From Larkinella arboricola (GTDB taxonomy: Bacteria > Bacteroidota > Bacteroidia > Cytophagales > Spirosomataceae), in the NCBI RefSeq assembly GCF_003259745.1, contig NZ_QLMC01000007.1, positions 1 to 64,000 of the forward strand: a stretch of 64,000 nucleotides of DNA, given 5' to 3'. Below the pieces are notes generated by a model, which saw only the letters and a list, made by a program, of their open reading frames with translations, was not told the origin of the DNA and did no database searches. This document shows, in pieces, positions 60,220 to 64,000 of the stretch. How positions within the stretch are numbered: position 1 is the stretch's first letter; every line of letters starts with the position of its first letter. A program made the translations under genes and the position numbers.

Positions 60220-61193
60220 AAGTCCTGTTAACTGGTGCCACCGGCCTGTTGGGCGTTCATGTAGCCGGGGAGTTGCTCCGGCAGGGGTACGATGTCAAGG
60301 CCGTATACCGTTCGTTTCCCCGGCAAATGGATAAGCTGCCCTGGTTTACCGAAGTGGAGTGGGTGAAAGCCGCCATCACCGAACGGGCTGATCTGGAAAA
60401 AGCGGTGGACGATTGCCAGGCTGTTATCCACGCGGCCGCCCGAACGGACCCGTACCCGACCGATCTGGCGGCTTATTACGACGTCAATGTGGGCAGTACG
60501 GAGCGTCTTCTGGAAATTGTCCGGAAAAAAGAAGGCGTTCGGCTGGTGTATGTCAGCACGGCTTCCGTTTTCCGGCCTGGCACGTTGACCAATCCGGCTA
60601 CTGAAGAAAGTCCGTATGCTTTTAACCTGATGGCGTCGGGCTACATTGCAAGCAAGTACGAAGCGCAGCAACGTATAGTATCTGCCGTTCAGCAGGGCGT
60701 TGATGCCGTTGTGGTTAATCCGACGTTTATGCTGGGGCCGTACGACTTCAAACCAAGTTCCGGGGCGGTGATCCGGTATGTGTTGCAAAACCGGGCCGTT
60801 TTTTATCCGGGCGGGGGTGGCAAAAGCTTTGTCGATGTCCGCGATGCCGCCCGGGCGACGGTCAATGCGTTGCGAATGGGCCGGACGGGGGAGAGCTATT
60901 TGCTGGCGAGTGAAAACATACCGTATGACCGTTTTTTTCCATTGCTGGCTCAGTTGTCCGGGCGGAAAAAAAGCCTGTTCCGGATGCCCGTACCGTTGAT
61001 TCAGATGGCGGGTGGGCTGGGTTCGTTTGGGGAGCGGGTATTTCGGCGTGGGTTTCCCATGAACCGGATTAACGCAACGCTAGTAACCCAGGAAAATTAT
61101 TATTCCGGTGAAAAAGCCCGAAGCGAGTTGAAGATGCCCGCATCGCCGGTTAGCCGGGCAATTGAGGAGGCTATGCAGTGGTTTGGTGCGTAA
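60216..61193 (+). CDS. NAD-dependent epimerase/dehydratase (extended SDR, reductase-like)
   Basis: Start at 60216 (MKVLLTGATGLLGVHVAGELL), giving 325 residues. GATGLLG is the NAD(P) motif, VIHAAARTDPYPTDLAAYYDVNVGSTERLL follows, then YVSTASVFRPG (catalytic Ser) and SGYIASKYEAQQRIV (YxxSK Tyr-Lys pair). Sequence style resembles dihydroflavonol 4-reductase/3-beta-HSD-like enzymes such as HpnA or sterol-dehydrogenases. It overlaps the preceding SDR gene by 4 bases. With the sterol-desaturase-like gene upstream it may modify a lipid or terpenoid, which is an inference. Confidence 0.9.
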   Translation: MKVLLTGATGLLGVHVAGELLRQGYDVKAVYRSFPRQMDKLPWFTEVEWVKAAITERADLEKAVDDCQAVIHAAARTDPYPTDLAAYYDVNVGSTERLLEIVRKKEGVRLVYVSTASVFRPGTLTNPATEESPYAFNLMASGYIASKYEAQQRIVSAVQQGVDAVVVNPTFMLGPYDFKPSSGAVIRYVLQNRAVFYPGGGGKSFVDVRDAARATVNALRMGRTGESYLLASENIPYDRFFPLLAQLSGRKKSLFRMPVPLIQMAGGLGSFGERVFRRGFPMNRINATLVTQENYYSGEKARSELKMPASPVSRAIEEAMQWFGA

Positions 61194-61310
61194 CGGAACA
61201 ACGGATGAATAACGTCGGCTCGCCGTTCCAGCCCAACCATATTCCCCGCAACCGGGCTTTGTGCGTACTGAAAATTTCTGTAGCGTAAACAGCAGAAGAC
61301 AGCAGGAAAT

Positions 61311-61351
61311 AAAAAGCGTCTATGTCAGGATCTTCATTCTGACATAGACGC
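61311..61351 (-). terminator. Terminator of the ABC-F gene
   Basis: GCGTCTATGTCAG (61316-61328) and CTGACATAGACGC (61339-61351) form a perfect 13-bp stem. On the minus strand it is followed by TTTTTATTT. It lies 23 bases after the stop at 61374. Confidence 0.85.
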
Positions 61352-61373
61352 CATAGACGCTGAAAACTTTGTT

Positions 61374-63943
<2,570 letters not shown>

Positions 63944-64000
63944 GGTATTTGTTGTTTGTCGTGCCGCAAAATTGGCCGCAGACTCGTTATTGGCCAAGTT

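Overview
The window is a chromosomal segment of a Bacteroidota bacterium, most likely order Cytophagales (Spirosoma/Larkinella-type). This is inferred from several traits: promoter -7 boxes of the form TAnnTTTG, near absence of Shine-Dalgarno sites, a FecI/FecR pair, a PorQ homologue and a gliding-motility type C-terminal domain (both type IX secretion hallmarks), LytS/LytTR signalling, and a moderately GC-rich coding sequence. No species call is possible from sequence reading alone. No tRNA, rRNA or CRISPR array was seen.

Layout. 1-1.6 kb: the right end of an IS3-family element inserted into, and truncating, an AT-rich beta-helix gene. 1.8-11.8 kb: an orphan circularly permuted ATP-grasp gene, outer membrane and lipoprotein genes, a PhzF-like isomerase, an S41 peptidase and a LytS/LytTR two-component pair. 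11.9-16.6 kb: hslU, a porQ-like gene and three small envelope genes on the minus strand. 16.7-23.5 kb: an acyl-CoA carboxyltransferase subunit, an ECF sigma/FecR pair followed by an unusual STN-domain protein with 16-residue repeats, and an M42 aminopeptidase. 23.7-34.9 kb: an alpha-glucan/trehalose locus with a GH13 glucosidase, TreZ, two tandem DUF421 membrane proteins with zinc ribbons, a lipoprotein resembling trehalose synthase, and a TreY-MalQ fusion. 35-42.5 kb: stress-type small proteins (DUF892, CsbD, DUF2147), two LytS kinases without a regulator, an SDR, an EamA transporter and two orphan small genes. 42.6-48.3 kb: a thioesterase, a leucine-rich-repeat protein, a BlaI/M56 pair behind three matching operators, and Sua5. 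48.7-53.6 kb: a GMC oxidoreductase, its small subunit, a Gfo/Idh oxidoreductase and a type IX cargo protein; the first two intergenic gaps hold large hairpins. 53.6-64 kb: a PNPOx-like protein, a TMTC-like membrane protein with TPRs, a cysteine-rich two-gene unit, bTHX, an SRPBCC protein, a sterol desaturase-like protein, an SDR/epimerase pair, an ABC-F protein and a GIN-domain lipoprotein.

How genes work together. The trehalose locus holds both steps of the TreY/TreZ route, which makes trehalose from alpha-glucan, plus chain-remodelling (MalQ) and chain-cleaving (GH13) enzymes. Its neighbours are proteins often linked to osmotic or oxidative stress, so an osmoprotection role is the natural inference. 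The BlaI/M56 unit looks autoregulated. The sigma/FecR/STN unit resembles a TonB-dependent signalling cassette whose receptor has been replaced. Best candidates for something undescribed are the STN/16-residue-repeat protein, the exported trehalose-synthase-like enzyme with neighbouring zinc-ribbon DUF421 pair, the cysteine-rich pair at 56.3-57.0 kb, and the hairpins built from short repeated words.
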